Counted from the first letter of the stretch, positions 47,101 through 57,693 are shown. The stretch: 64,000 nucleotides of DNA from Ceratodon purpureus (GCA_014871385.1 CM026429.1:6235080-6299079); one strand, 5' to 3'. The notes: generated from the letters alone by a model not told the origin. Translations and numbers: made by a program.

Positions 47101-50100
47101 CTTCCATCGCAGATGACGATTGACTTGTTACAAAAGAAATGACAGTATGAAGATATATTGTTACTTTCTTTTACATACTTGTCTTCTTTGCATGACTTCC
47201 TTTGATTGTGATTCCTCTCTTAATTCGAACACCTCTTCGCAGGTTACGCTAACACAAGATGTGTTGGCAAAACCATCTTGCCCGATCGACTTGAAGACTG
47301 CTATGGAAGGGGAATTGCAGCATCGAATAACATACAAGTTGGACTCCAACGCCGTCATCAACAACTGCAGGATCAAACCGTCGCACAAGTCTCGAATGCT
47401 GGTGCCCTTATGCAGGATGATTCCAATGGCCAAGGTTAGACCAGTGGGTGAAATGGGGGTACAACACTTGGAGCGGGAGTTTGTTAAGGGATATAGAGAT
47501 GGGGACCGCGTCATGTACATCTCCATGTACAATACCGAAGAGGAGACGAAGAATGTGACGGCGGAGATCATGGCCACTTGGAGCCCTTTATGGAGGGCCG
47601 CAAGTGATCGCTTTGATGATGAGGTCTCTGGGGACGAGGAGTTGATGCAGTTCAAACACAAGATGTTTTATGTCTGGGAGGGTAATCATCGCCTCTCCGC
47701 TTGGCTCCGGCACATCAACAAGCATCATGTGGACGACCCATCCTGGCACATCTCTGTGCATTGCATTGTACTTGACCCTCGTGGCCATGTGGGTATTCTC
47801 CTGCACGCTATGCACGACATCAACTGGTACGTTCAAAAACTTGAGTATTTGTTATCCACTTGGAGTCATTTTCTATAATATTTCTCCCACTTACTTACTA
47901 ATTTGATATTCAGGTCGACCGAGAATGACCACGTGAAGAGTAATCTCCCAGCAAAATTGTTTCGAATCCGCTCATTCGGAATGATGAAGCTGGAGGAGTT
48001 CAAGGACCTCCTGAACCCTCAAGAATACGATGCTTGTTTGAAAAACAAGCCCCCGAACCCGTCATGGTTTCCCCTGACTACTCGAGTTTTCATCGCGTTT
48101 CTCTACCGAGTAAGTTTGACCTCCACTCCGTCTTCGCTCGTTCTATCTTCTCTCATACTTTGAAAGTTTAATTTCGTTCTTTTCTGAATTCTCTAAAAAT
48201 TGGTTATCCTTCTACAGCGGGAAATTGCTGTGGCCTCGGATGAAGCAGCTAATGCCTACATGGAGAAGACACCGGCGGATGAACAGACTGCGTCTGCGGT
48301 TTGGGAAATCATGAATGACGCGTCTGAGAAAATGGTGGAATCCATAAAGAATAAGGACTTTACCAAGTACTTGGCAATTGCAAATCCCAAAAACGGAGAC
48401 GACTTCCTGAATGAGGTAACAACTTCATTCAATATCATTTAAGAATTTGGAATTGTTACAAAGTTCAGAATACTATTTTCTAATACTTCTCTGCTCCTGG
48501 CAGATCAATCGGCATTACAGTCTAAACTCCAAACCTGAAATGTCCCTTGATAAGCTCCAGAAGATCTGTCCGGCGGCCGTTGAGCCCAAATACAAGGTTC
48601 GGTGGCTGCGGTGGTGGAACTCATCTCTGAGTTCCAGACTATCTTACAGATTTCCACCGCCAGGATTCAAGGATACTGATTTTGACCCTTGGTTGAACAG
48701 GGCTTCATTCTGGGCTGGGGTATTGTTTCGAAAAATGCCTTCCCAATTACAACATGCTTTCTGAATTCTTTTCTCATTGGTACTTATTTCAATTCTGTAT
48801 TTCAGTTGGAGGAGGCCGTCGTCAACGAGGTCGAGGACATATTCAAGTCGGAGAACCTCGATATCGACTGGAGGGCATTTCCTGATGTCCAACAGCCGGG
48901 CGATTACGTCGAGAGTTCACGTATTATGTTGTGGGACAAGGCCTTCCCTTCGTTCATTGGAAAGAGAGCTAAGAAGCCCTTTGAGAAGAAGTCCGACTTC
49001 GCTAAATTCCCTGGAACCGCTGATGTTGTCAAGCGGGTTATTTACCGGTATATTGCGTTACTTTTTCGCATTTGCGTATTCTAATTCGCTAGAGCTTTCT
49101 ATGCTACTAACCTTCTAAATCTCTTCTCTTAGGTACTTCAAGCGAGAGCTTGTTTTGAAGGGGGTCATCACAGTCCAGCAGCTACCCAACTACTTCCGTT
49201 CTTGGACGCAGACAACCTCGGACCAGTGTATCTATTCTCCCCAGCAGCTGCAAAGGTACAAAGCTCCTCACTTGCTTGAGGGATGCTGGTACCTTGATTG
49301 CTCTCGTGGTTTCACGATTGATTCAGAGGTCGAAGTCAAGACTCTACACGATGGGGGTGCGGTGGTGGTCGAGGACACAGAGGATGGCGCAGACGATTTT
49401 GGAGGCCATGAAGATCAATCCTCTGCTCCTCCACCAAAGAGAGGGAGAGGAAGGCGACTGAAATCTCTGGGTTCTCAGTCAGAGGCATCACAGCAAACTG
49501 GTGCGGAGTCTTCCGCGCCAGCTGACAAGGCACCAGATCCGTCTCCGTGTGTTGTCGTTACCAACCCTTCTCCAGCTTCTTCGCCGGCTCCTTCATCGAT
49601 CAGTGCTTCGGAGATCACCAGAGGTCTCCTTCAGCAGAGGAAGGCCAAACTATATCCTCAAACAACTTCTTCCGTTGGCGCTTCGATTTCCACACATGTT
49701 TCCGTCTTCAACTCATCTGTGGATTCCCTGTTGCGGCGAAATAGGAGACAGGAGAGAAAAGGTGGCGACCCGGATTGGATCAAGACTCAAGACTTCATTC
49801 GCAAGGTTTGTTCCTATATTTTGGCATTTAATGGATTCTGGCACCTCTACTCGCTATGTAGTTACTAACTCTCCTTTCTTGTTTCCTCAAGTTTGGAGCA
49901 GGCCGCGAAAACGAAGTTCCGGACCGGTGCAAACAAGAGGACCATCTGGGAGTCGACTTGATCATTGCCGACATCCCTGAGAATCTTCCCGTCCCTTCCG
50001 TTTCCGTTCCCCCCACGAGTATTCCGCCTTGGAACTCTCGCTACAAGGATTATTTGTACGACATCTTCCATTTTGCAGATGAATTCATGCAGAAAGATGG

Positions 50101-51208
50101 TGCCATCTGCCTCATCTACAACACTGATCAGAAGCTGGCTAAGGATATCGAGGAAGAAGCTGCTAATGGTGGATACGTGCTGTTCAAGGACTGGTGGGGT
50201 GTCAATGTCCTCGGCCTCACTTCTCCCACGAACCCCGAGAACTTGGTAATTTTCCTGAACATGCCCTTCTCTTCGCTTACTGATAACCCTTCCGCTTCAT
50301 TTTACTCACTAGTTTTGCTTGACTGCAGACTATGCGATTCTGGATTCGCGTCTACGTTCGTAGTGGCAGTACCTTCTCCTTCCAGACGAAGAAGGAAGAC
50401 CTGATACATGGGCTCCTCAACATTACCGAGAGTGATGCCATTTTCAACTTGACCGATGTGGATTCGCAGCTCATGAATGGGGAGGTGCCGTGGAGAGGCC
50501 CAAGAGAGAAATCCATCGAGATGATGCAGGGCATACTTGAGGAGCTGTCGAAGCCCGGCGACATAGTTGTTGATTGGAATGCTGGGACAGGTAACTATTC
50601 ATGCATATCTTTGCTGAATTATTCTTCTCGTTTTTTCCACAGTTTCTCATTTCTTTGTATCTCTCCGAGTTTCAGGAGCCTCCATCAAGGCTGCCCAGGC
50701 TATTGGTCGCCACATTCTCGCCTTTGAGGAGGACGAAGCCATATTCAACGCCCTTCTCAAACCATCCGCCATGGGTCCTCCTAAACATCCAAGGCCGGCA
50801 GCAGCAGGCGAAGCGCCTCCAAAGAGAGCAAGACCTGACAAGTGGTGTAAGTCTTCTATTCTTTGTTTATATTATTCAATCATTACTTCTCTTTGTAGCT
50901 CTACGTACTCAATGTAACCACAGTCCGTTCTCTATTGCAGAGTAGTTTCAACAACACCGCCACGTGGGCCAACATCACTGTCCACTCCATCGTGGCGTCT
51001 TCATTCCAGCCCGATTCAGCCTTTTATACTTCCGGACTACGCAGAGGACGTAGCACAGGCGTTTCAATCTGGAGCCCTTACGTATGTTCCTAGTCGGCCA
51101 ACTACTTTTGATCCCAGGGCCCTCCTATTTGTCGATGACGAGGCGGTAGAAGGAGATTCAGAGTCATCTAGTTCTGAGAGTGAAAGTAGCGATTTTAGCA
51201 TGTTGTGA
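44158..51208 (+). CDS. ParB-like / CTD-heptad / beta-class DNA methyltransferase-like fusion protein, intact copy (P2)
   Basis: Fourteen exons join without a frame break: 44158-44667, 44838-45191, 46477-46536, 46666-46953, 47243-47826, 47914-48109, 48218-48415, 48504-48719, 48806-49047, 49133-49805, 49892-50245, 50329-50590, 50676-50846 and 50943-51208. Total 4374 nt, 1457 aa. Parts in order: a basic region; a Glu-rich region; four heptads like the Pol II CTD (about 361-388); a ParB-like domain (VPLCRMIPM near 456, WEGNHRLSAW near 550); a long middle region; a Ser/Pro-rich linker; and a methyltransferase fold. The fold has DLIIADIPEN near 1131 at the DPPY position and VVDWNAGTGASIKAAQAIGR near 1305 as the SAM-binding loop. 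The tail is acidic. DPPY before FxGxG is the beta-class order. The aromatic residue of DPPY is lost, so catalysis is doubtful. Confidence 0.8.
45353..46000. repeat. 48-bp G/A-rich minisatellite in intron 2 of P2
   Basis: After a short run of TTTCGGG/TTTTGGG words (45353-45440), about eight to nine units of 48 bp follow. Each contains GTTAGGGAGAGGGACAGGGA, GGCCGCGGGAGATGGAC or a close variant. The array lies wholly in the intron 45192-46476. Confidence 0.8.
46016..46385. repeat. Tandem ~184-bp duplication with an internal hairpin in intron 2 of P2
   Basis: Two near-identical units both contain CCTACTGTC, a six-base loop and GACAGTAGG, followed by GAGGCTCCCTCCTTTGAGGG (itself a hairpin) and GTTGTGAGCATTGCTAAGC. 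A third, shortened start appears at 46385-46450. Confidence 0.75.
46822..46905 (+). other. Four RNA-polymerase-II-CTD-like heptads in P2
   Basis: The codons read YMPTSPV YMSTSPV, then YEPTSPG YMPTSPP, in exon 46666-46953. The consensus Y-x-P-T-S-P-x matches the CTD heptad YSPTSPS at Y1, P3, T4, S5 and P6. This is followed by SPPMSPPSPSSP. The frame is fixed by phase-0 splicing on both sides. Confidence 0.8.
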
Positions 51209-51721
51209 GTTTGAAGGAGGCTTCGGTCTATTGTTGTTTTCATTGGATTTGATTTGATTTAATTGGAGTTCATTGGGTAATCCTTCGTCTACTCTACTAC
51301 CCTAAACCTAAACTTGTTATAATTCTCATATCAAATTTGTCTCCGTGTTTGTAAAGGATGAAATGTCACAACTGTAATGCTCAAAATATAATATGAAGAA
51401 TGAAATGTTACCAAAGAAAGGCTCAAATATAATATTGTGCTGTTATTTATATTTTACTCATTCAAAATCCCACATTTGCATAGCCAGGTTACCTATTCTT
51501 GACTTGGTGTACATCTTGGTTTCTGCTACTCCATTATTGTACACGAACTCTGAAATATTCCACGAACTTCTAAGACCATTTCTTTTAGTTGGTTTTTCTT
51601 TTCTTATTTCTAGAATCGTCTATATTATATAAAACCATCATGCTAGAATTCTCGCATCTAGATCCAATGAATGACCAAATCTTAAGGATTGTATTCGAAC
51701 ACCCCACTAGACTTCACAGTA
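51209..51721. other. Intergenic, no gene seen
   Basis: AT-rich DNA between the end of P2 and the small minus-strand ORF. No repeat or frame stands out. Confidence 0.5.
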
Positions 51722-52093
51722 CTAATCCTTCGAAGGATATACAGTCCAACTCTTGTCCATATCAAACCAGCAAGTTTCGCCATCCGATATGATCACTTCG
51801 GGCAGCTCAACAACTAGATTCTCATTGATGTTCGATAGCAAGGGATACGGGATTAGGGACAACTCCATAATACGGAGAAGCTCATTGGTACAAAGCACTG
51901 TCCAACGCCATTCACCTTCACCAACATGGAGGCTTCCGATGTGCCTAAACAATGGCAGGTCCATGCCTCGTTCCCTGGCGCGCTCCACCTCCAGCAGCCA
52001 CCGCCGCAGCTCCTCATAACTCGCCGGTGCCTTTGGGGGCAAACCTACAGCCGCTCTCGTCCTCCTGGATCTCGCATTACACACCTTCGGCAT
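51722..52093 (-). CDS. Hypothetical small protein near the right end of the inner element (123 aa)
   Basis: Frame from ATG 52093 to the stop at 51722, starting MPKVCNARSRRTR and containing YEELRRWLLEVERARERG and a tail with CWFDMDKSW. The balance of residues and the length free of stops make it plausible as an exon or a small gene. I recognise no family and no counterpart elsewhere in the window; the matching part of the outer element lies outside it. It could also be the 3' exon of a gene starting closer to the right end. Confidence 0.35.
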   Translation of the reverse strand: MPKVCNARSRRTRAAVGLPPKAPASYEELRRWLLEVERARERGMDLPLFRHIGSLHVGEGEWRWTVLCTNELLRIMELSLIPYPLLSNINENLVVELPEVIISDGETCWFDMDKSWTVYPSKD

Positions 52094-52737
52094 CGCGCAA
52101 CACACTGAATTCTTGTAGTCTTAAAAGGTTCCACATAAGCCTACAGATTGACCCCCCTGAACTCCATCGCTACCTTCGCATACAACAGAGAATGCCAAGG
52201 ACTGTGTCACTATCCTAATACGCCACCTAGAAACAACCTCAAGAAACCAAGAGTGACCTCCTTCTGTGGAACCCAGCTTACCAAGTGCTGTTTTATGATG
52301 AAAATCTCTTACTTGTATCACTCAAATGAAGATGCTTTGCTGCCTACGAAGAGAGAGTAATCTTCGATGAAGACAAGGACTCTAACAAGGTATATCTTGG
52401 TTTGAGCAGTTCAGATATTATACACGAATTTTGAAATATTCCAGGAAGTTTTCAAACCTTGCCTCCTTTATGTTCTGTGAAAGTTGTTTCTTTCCTTGTG
52501 CATTTACATTAACCTATGAAAGAATTAATTGTTTGATCTAGAACTTAACGCCTGATCATTATATCTTGCCTAAATCCATGAGAAATCTAACAAAATATAT
52601 GCATGACGTCATCATGACATCAGCCCTAATTTGTATCTTAGAGAACAAACGTAATAAATTCTTACCAGAGATAATCCTGATTTCCACGGTAATATACTCT
52701 TTTCCTAAAAAAAGTGTCAAAATCAAGCCTTAATTTA

Positions 52738-52863
52738 GTAATTTTCCACGGTTATAGGGTCTACTTTGCTTTTGAAAATTTTGCTAATTGTCAATTCTGT
52801 GCTCTCCATTCTGTGCTCTCCGCTCTCCGCTCTACGCTCTCCGCTCACATACGAACTTTCCCC
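52738..52863. repeat. Right terminal inverted repeat of the inner element
   Basis: CCACGGTTATAGGGTC, then CTCTCCATTCTGTGCTCTCC, then GCTCTCCGCTCACATACGAA, then CTTTCCCC at the end. This is the inverse of the left end at 38058-38260 with scattered differences. Confidence 0.8.
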
Positions 52864-52873
52864 ATGACCATTG
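52864..52873. repeat. Target-site duplication, right copy
   Basis: ATGACCATTG, identical to 38048-38057. The host frame resumes here (MTI, then ANCDMQSED). Confidence 0.9.
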
Positions 52874-54787
52874 CAAACTGTGACATGCAGTCAGAGGATG
52901 CGACAGCGCAAGAACTGTTCTGGGAGCAGCTGAATGGAGTAATGGTGGATAACGGACATCTGAAACCAAACTTCAAGGGCTTCATGGCGGACAGCGCTAG
53001 GGCAAATTGGCACGCAGTACGCAAGGTATACGGGAATGGTAATATCGACGACAAAATGGAAGACAGAGAGCGGACGTGTTTGTTTCATTGGACGAAATGT
53101 CTGGAGAGGGTCACCTTAGCTCATTTCAAGACAGACTGCCAGGACCAGATGAGAGCTCTTTGTAAACAGTGGAAGGATGCAAAGACTCAAGAGGAGGCAG
53201 AGGACATGTACAACGTCATACGGGGATGGTGACAATCTGGAGGTTGTGTCCCATGTGAGGGCAGCAAACGAGCGCTAAATGACTGGATGGTATTCTGGCA
53301 TTACAGATACAGGCAGTGGGGTGGATCTATGCAACTTGTAAGTGTCTTCCAAACTACTTAATTGATGAGTACCATTAGAGCTTCTAATTGATATCATCTC
53401 ACATTTACACTTCTACTTGCCTATGCAGAACCTATCTCTGGAAGAGAGAGCGGACATGCCGTCGTGCAACCTAGCAGAGACTATACACAACAAGTGGCTT
53501 CAACAGTCCGGCAACACAGGCGACTGCCTCTACGCTGCAACTGTGGACGACATGATGCGTGCGTTCATGCAGATCACTCAGTACAGAATGTATCTGAAGG
53601 GAGGGAGGGGAGGCAAAGGACCAGACAAGGCAAAGCTCCGCCTCCGTCAAGCACAGCGGAGCTTAGACCCGGAAATGATAGCTGAGGCAATGAAGGCGTA
53701 TCCCGGAGCTGCAGACGTTTTAACGAAGGAGAAGGGACTCGAGGGAGCTGAAATCTTTGGATCTATGAAGAGAAAGCTTGATCACCCTCCTGGTTCAGCC
53801 CATGACTCTCACTGCTCCGATACGGTCAATTATTCAATTCCTGCGATGGGGACACGGTCAACAAGGGCCCGGATTCACGAGGCTCTTTCGGATCCAACGT
53901 GTGGTGTACAGCACACCACGTCCGTGCAGGAGTCAGAGTGCGATCCATCCAAGTGGCACATTGCCCGCCTTTCAAACCGGTCTGGATGAAAATGTCAAGC
54001 ACTTCAGGCACAGACTCGTAAGAAGTGCGACGCTAAGATTTCGAAGGGATCTCGGGGTACAGCGGAGCCTACATATTCTGGATAGAAGAAGGACTTCCAC
54101 ACTAGACGCTTGACTGCAGCGGAGTTTTGGTTCTGCTCTGATGATATCAACCGATGCGTGAAGGGAGGTCCTAAGTCATTTATTGTGGATTGGCCGGAAA
54201 TTCCTGTGGTTTGGCCAGTCAAAATTGGAACAAATCTCACTCGACAGGAGATACTCTCCTTGGAAGAAGCGGGTTTCCAACTGCAACAGCGTGGCGCTCT
54301 ATCACCACGCCGCCAATTCCAAGCAGCTTGTAACTGGCCTCTTCCGAGATCCCATTTCAAGGCACCAGCGGATCCCAATGCACACCCAACGCTTCGAGGT
54401 GGGCATTCCATTCGCAAGAACTCTGATGCCCCAACTGTGGAGCACCGTAACAAGTGGGAAAGCGCCGCTCTCATGGACCATTGCGGTATTACGGGGGTAA
54501 CGACTATTCCGTATCCTGGATATGGTTGTGTTGTTACCCTTAACACGGGAAATGACAAGCTCTACCGCGTCACCATTGGCTGTTTTCCGGAATGCACTTG
54601 TCCAGATTTCATCAAGATGCTTTCAGAGACTCTAGGAAAAAACAAGCAATGGAAATACTGCAAACATATGTATTATGTTCTTCGATACATGTGCAAGATG
54701 GACCCAAAAGAACACTCCTTCATGCACGCTCCGAGTTACAGCTTCGACGAGGTTATGGAAATCCTCGAACGAATGGGTGCTTTTTGA
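52864..54787 (+). pseudogene. Outer MULE transposase, 3' part
   Basis: Continuation of 36380-38047. Exon 52864-53338 holds NFKGFMADSARANW and RTCLFHWTK (C-x2-H). A GTAAGT donor follows, and exon 53428-54787 begins NLSLEERADMPSCNLAE. The intron sits at the same place as in the inner copy. The SWIM finger is CTCPDF, then YCKHMYY, at about 54595-54680. In-frame stops are TGA 53230-53232 (the sibling alignment expects Trp), TGA 53987-53989 and TAG 54083-54085. Similarity to the inner copy continues on both sides of each stop, so these are substitutions and not frame changes. Confidence 0.85.
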
Positions 54788-55049
54788 AGAACTATTCAGT
54801 TTATAACGTACAAGTAGTCCAGCAGTGGACAGTAGGTAATCTATATCAGCAGTGTTTTGTTCTGGATTGGTTTTGTCTTGATTTGAACTGTGGAAAATAA
54901 AGATAGTTTCTTTCTATGCCATTATATACAATCAAAAAGGTGAATTCTTTTGCACAGCAAAATAGAAATCCTTCAACCCTATGACAAACAACTCTATTTT
55001 TCTGGTGAGAAAACTCAGCAACGTATCATTAAGTTCCCACAATGTGTAT

Positions 55050-55245
55050 CCTCTAGAGATGTATCTCGGATCCGAGGGTCCCCTGGAGGCAGAGTGAAAT
55101 GGACTCTCGGATCTGAGATACATCTTAAGCATTGCAAAACCACCCTTAAAAAAAAAGACAAATTGGATACACAGGAGGTGACTTTCGGATCCGAGGGTCT
55201 CTTTGTGGCAGAGCCAAGGGGACTCTCGGATCCGAGAGCCACCTC
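55050..55245. repeat. Two paired GGATCC palindromes near the right end of the outer element
   Basis: Cores at 55068, 55109 (GGATCT), 55187 and 55228. The outer arms of each pair are inverse to each other: GATGTATCTC with GAGATACATC, and CAGGAGGTG with CACCTCCTG. Each pair can therefore fold into one longer hairpin with two small palindromes in its stem. Confidence 0.75.
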
Positions 55246-55559
55246 CTGCGCATCCATTTTTTTTTTTTTTTTTAAATTCGATATTAAAATAATTCAGGCA
55301 ATGTCGTAAAAATCTGGAAAAAAATCATTGTAAACTGATCCGCATTTCAGTAAATTCAGTGTATATTCGATGAATTTTTTTTAAATTCTATATTCAGCTT
55401 TTTTGACAAAAATATCCTCGATCCCACGGAATTCCACGGTGATAGGTCCTTTACTAATTTTAGTAATTTATCTCCAATTTCGTCAAAAATTCCGAAAAAT
55501 TTCAAAATTAGGTCAAAAAACGGAGCGTTTTTCAAAAAAAAAAAAAAAAAAAAAAAAAC

Positions 55560-55617
55560 GTCAAAACGGCTCCGCTGCTCTCTGCTCCCGCTCGCTGCTC
55601 ACAAGATAGCTTCGCTG
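55560..55617. repeat. Right terminal repeat of the outer element
   Basis: The sequence GCTCCGCTGCTCTCTGCTCC, followed by CGCTCGCTGCTCACAAGATA and GCTTCGCTG, is the same type as the inner element's right end (CTCTCCGCTC then CACA). The end is set at 55617 by counting the same 15 nt outside GTGAGC. The partner end lies outside the window. Confidence 0.5.
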
Positions 55618-57072
55618 TAAAAATCACTGGACATTGAGTAACAAAGTTTTCCTCTATGAAGAATTCAATGAAAAGTTATTATGCCCAAATTTTGTAAAAT
55701 AGATATTTCTTTGTTGCAATTACATTTTGGCAAAAGAATTGTACCATCATGCTCAAATGTACAATGTTAATTCCCATGTGAGGAGAAAAACTAGAACACC
55801 TCACTTCAACTATCCTCAATTGTATTAAAGCAGTGATTTCAGCTGGGGGTGGAAATATTAGGTGATAAATAGTGTATAAGGAAAACACAAATGCTTATTT
55901 AGTTTTTATAATTCCATGTATGTATTTTTGTATTACTGAAGGACACTTCATTAGCATACCAACAGAATTTGAAAATCCCAAAATCCATCATTTTTTGAGC
56001 AAGTTTGTGCATTTCAAAGTTTTCTAATTTTTTAGTGTAATGCATGTCGACTAGAATTTGTAAGCAATGTGTCGGCCAATGTACATAATACATGGCTACT
56101 AAAAAAGGATAGATGCGTGATGAGAATAGGCATGATCCAGTCTATTTCAAATGCTATCACCATCTAGATGGAGGTTTCAAGAATATGATGAATAAATATG
56201 GACTAAATATGTTTTCTTGAATGGTTTATCTTAGAATTGAAATGGATTGGGTTTTATCAAAATGTTCTTTAGTAAGTATGGAATTGGATTGTTACCATTG
56301 CGTTGAGTTCAGATGATAGTTTGTCTCCAAACATGTCTTAAGGTTGTTTCTTTGTATAAAATTCTTTTCAAAGATGTTTTTAAAAACTTTTCAAAGATGT
56401 TTTATGGCACAGAGTTTAAAAGTCAAATAGATGTTTTATTTAAAGGAAGAGTAGGTCTTATCAATAATTATATGTCAGATGTGAAAGAACATTGGGTGGT
56501 AATTAGATACATACAAATATTGATTATAAAGGTATATTCAATATTGTTTGATGCTTTATTAAATATCCATACATGAGACTAATGACCTTGTAGTTTTTAT
56601 CATTTTGTCTAAAAAATTTGAAATTTCTTGCTATGTACAACAAATTTTGACTCTCACTAAAAACTCACCATTTTATTTCTTCTTCTTATGTTGTGGTAGG
56701 CCCAATTTCCGACCAGCACCTCATACTTTAGGAGATATTTGCAGTCAAACTTTAAAATTGCTATTTGGGCATACTCAAAGTTTGCCCACAATTAATTAGA
56801 TCACAGAAACTTCAAAAACTCACCCAAAATTGAGATTTTACTTTTTTTTTAGTTTTGATTCTCGTACATGTAAATATAGTTTGAAGGCATGATCTTACTA
56901 CTTGGATTTCCAATCCAATGATTCTCCATATGCCTTTTTTACTATCATAGATTGGACTTTGAATTTGAATTTCATTTCTAGGTTGTTTCTACGAGGATGT
57001 AGACCATATGGTTCTATATTGAACAAAGCTGTCAATGTCAAAAACTCTATCTGTAATGAAAATTTGATTCTA
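55618..57072. other. AT-rich DNA between the MULE family and the LTR element, no gene seen
   Basis: Only short, low-complexity frames are present on both strands. I see no repeat, RNA gene or regulatory site that I could support. Confidence 0.5.
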
Positions 57073-57497
57073 TGATAGAGAGAGGATTTATCAACCAAAC
57101 CCTAACTCTATAAACCCATCAAAACCCTAGAAAACCCAACACATCCAAGTACTCCAAACACTCATAACAAGCTAGAAACATACAATACAAGTGAAGAAAA
57201 CAGTCAAAACTGCAATTAATGAGTCAAAAACAGTCCATAATCATGGTACAACAGCCTCTAATGGCTCTCAGACTCCTCTAACTCTAACTGCTCTAGTTTA
57301 CAGGAAACCCTAAAGTTGCCTCTTAAACCCCCCTTGAACCTGGCGACTATCATCCAGTCGGCTGGACAGAGTTCATCCAGTCGGCTGGACAGAGTTCATC
57401 CAGATGACTGGATGACTGTCTGGGGACTGCCAAGGTAAAAACTGAGGGGACCTAAAGGAAACTAAGAAAAAAGGGGGAGAGTGATCTCCGGTTAACA
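57073..57497 (-). repeat. 3' LTR of the Ty3-type element (~425 bp)
   Basis: On the minus strand it begins TGTTAACCGGAGATC and ends CTCTCTCTATCA, giving TG...CA ends. The inner end abuts the polypurine tract. It contains two and a half tandem copies of a 23-bp word (CATCCAGTCGGCTGGACAGA on the plus strand, 57352-57412). The outer border is chosen by the CA end only, because the other LTR is outside the window. Confidence 0.65.
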
Positions 57498-57510
57498 TTA
57501 TCCCCTTTTT
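57498..57510 (-). promoter_or_regulatory. Polypurine tract of the Ty3-type element
   Basis: On the minus strand AAAAAGGGGATAA directly precedes the LTR that begins TGTTAACCGG. This is the usual plus-strand priming site. Confidence 0.7.
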
Positions 57511-57693
57511 CCGGTAGTTCTGTCCTCAGAACGTGCGGGCAGCGGAAAAAAGAAGGAATGTAAACTGGGCCCTAAAAAAACGCAACAGGTGAAAGTTGCT
57601 GTAAACAAAACTGTTCGTGCTAACGGACTACTCTCCAGCCTAAATCCGGTGAACACTATTCTACAACCGACACAGAAGCTACGGACAAGTCGG

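Larger units (their letters stand above)
38058..52863. mobile_element. Inner 14.8-kb MULE-type transposon with TIRs and 10-bp TSD
   Basis: The element is bordered by ATGACCATTG at 38048-38057 and 52864-52873, a 10-bp target-site duplication in the usual MULE range. Its ends are imperfect inverted repeats. The left end begins GAGGGTAGCTTGTACGTGAG and the reverse complement of the right end begins GGGGAAAGTTCGTATGTGAG. Both then run into AGAGCGG/GAGAGC-rich DNA, and both carry a copy of CCCTATAACCGTGG further inside. Removing the element and one duplication restores the reading frame of the host transposase (KVMTI joined to ANCDMQSED). Cargo in order: HAYS gene (+), SWIM transposase (-), ParB/methyltransferase-like gene (+) and a small minus-strand ORF. 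The transposase has two in-frame stops, so this copy may not be autonomous. Confidence 0.9.
1..55617. mobile_element. Outer giant MULE-type transposon (left end outside window), split by two insertions
   Basis: Three separated stretches (1-7239, 35106-38057, 52864-55617) read as one element. They share GGATCC-centred palindromes that occur nowhere else in the window. The transposase gene broken at 38047 resumes exactly at 52874 after a 10-bp duplication. The gene set (ParB/methyltransferase-like gene, HAYS gene, SWIM transposase) matches that of the complete sibling at 38058-52863. The right end is placed at about 55617 because the reverse complement of 55580-55617 resembles the sibling's terminal repeat: about 15 nt containing AGCT, then GTGAGC, then a run of GAGCGG-like words. 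The left end should lie one to two kb before base 1, since the sibling extends about 1.65 kb beyond the same gene. Seen: gene order, repeats, ends. Inferred: unity of the three stretches. Confidence 0.7.

Noticed and set aside
44158..51208. Bacterial or phage contamination as source of the ParB/methyltransferase gene
   Set aside because: Fourteen exons with GT-AG borders and consistent phases, CTD-like repeats and a plant-type transposon context rule this out.
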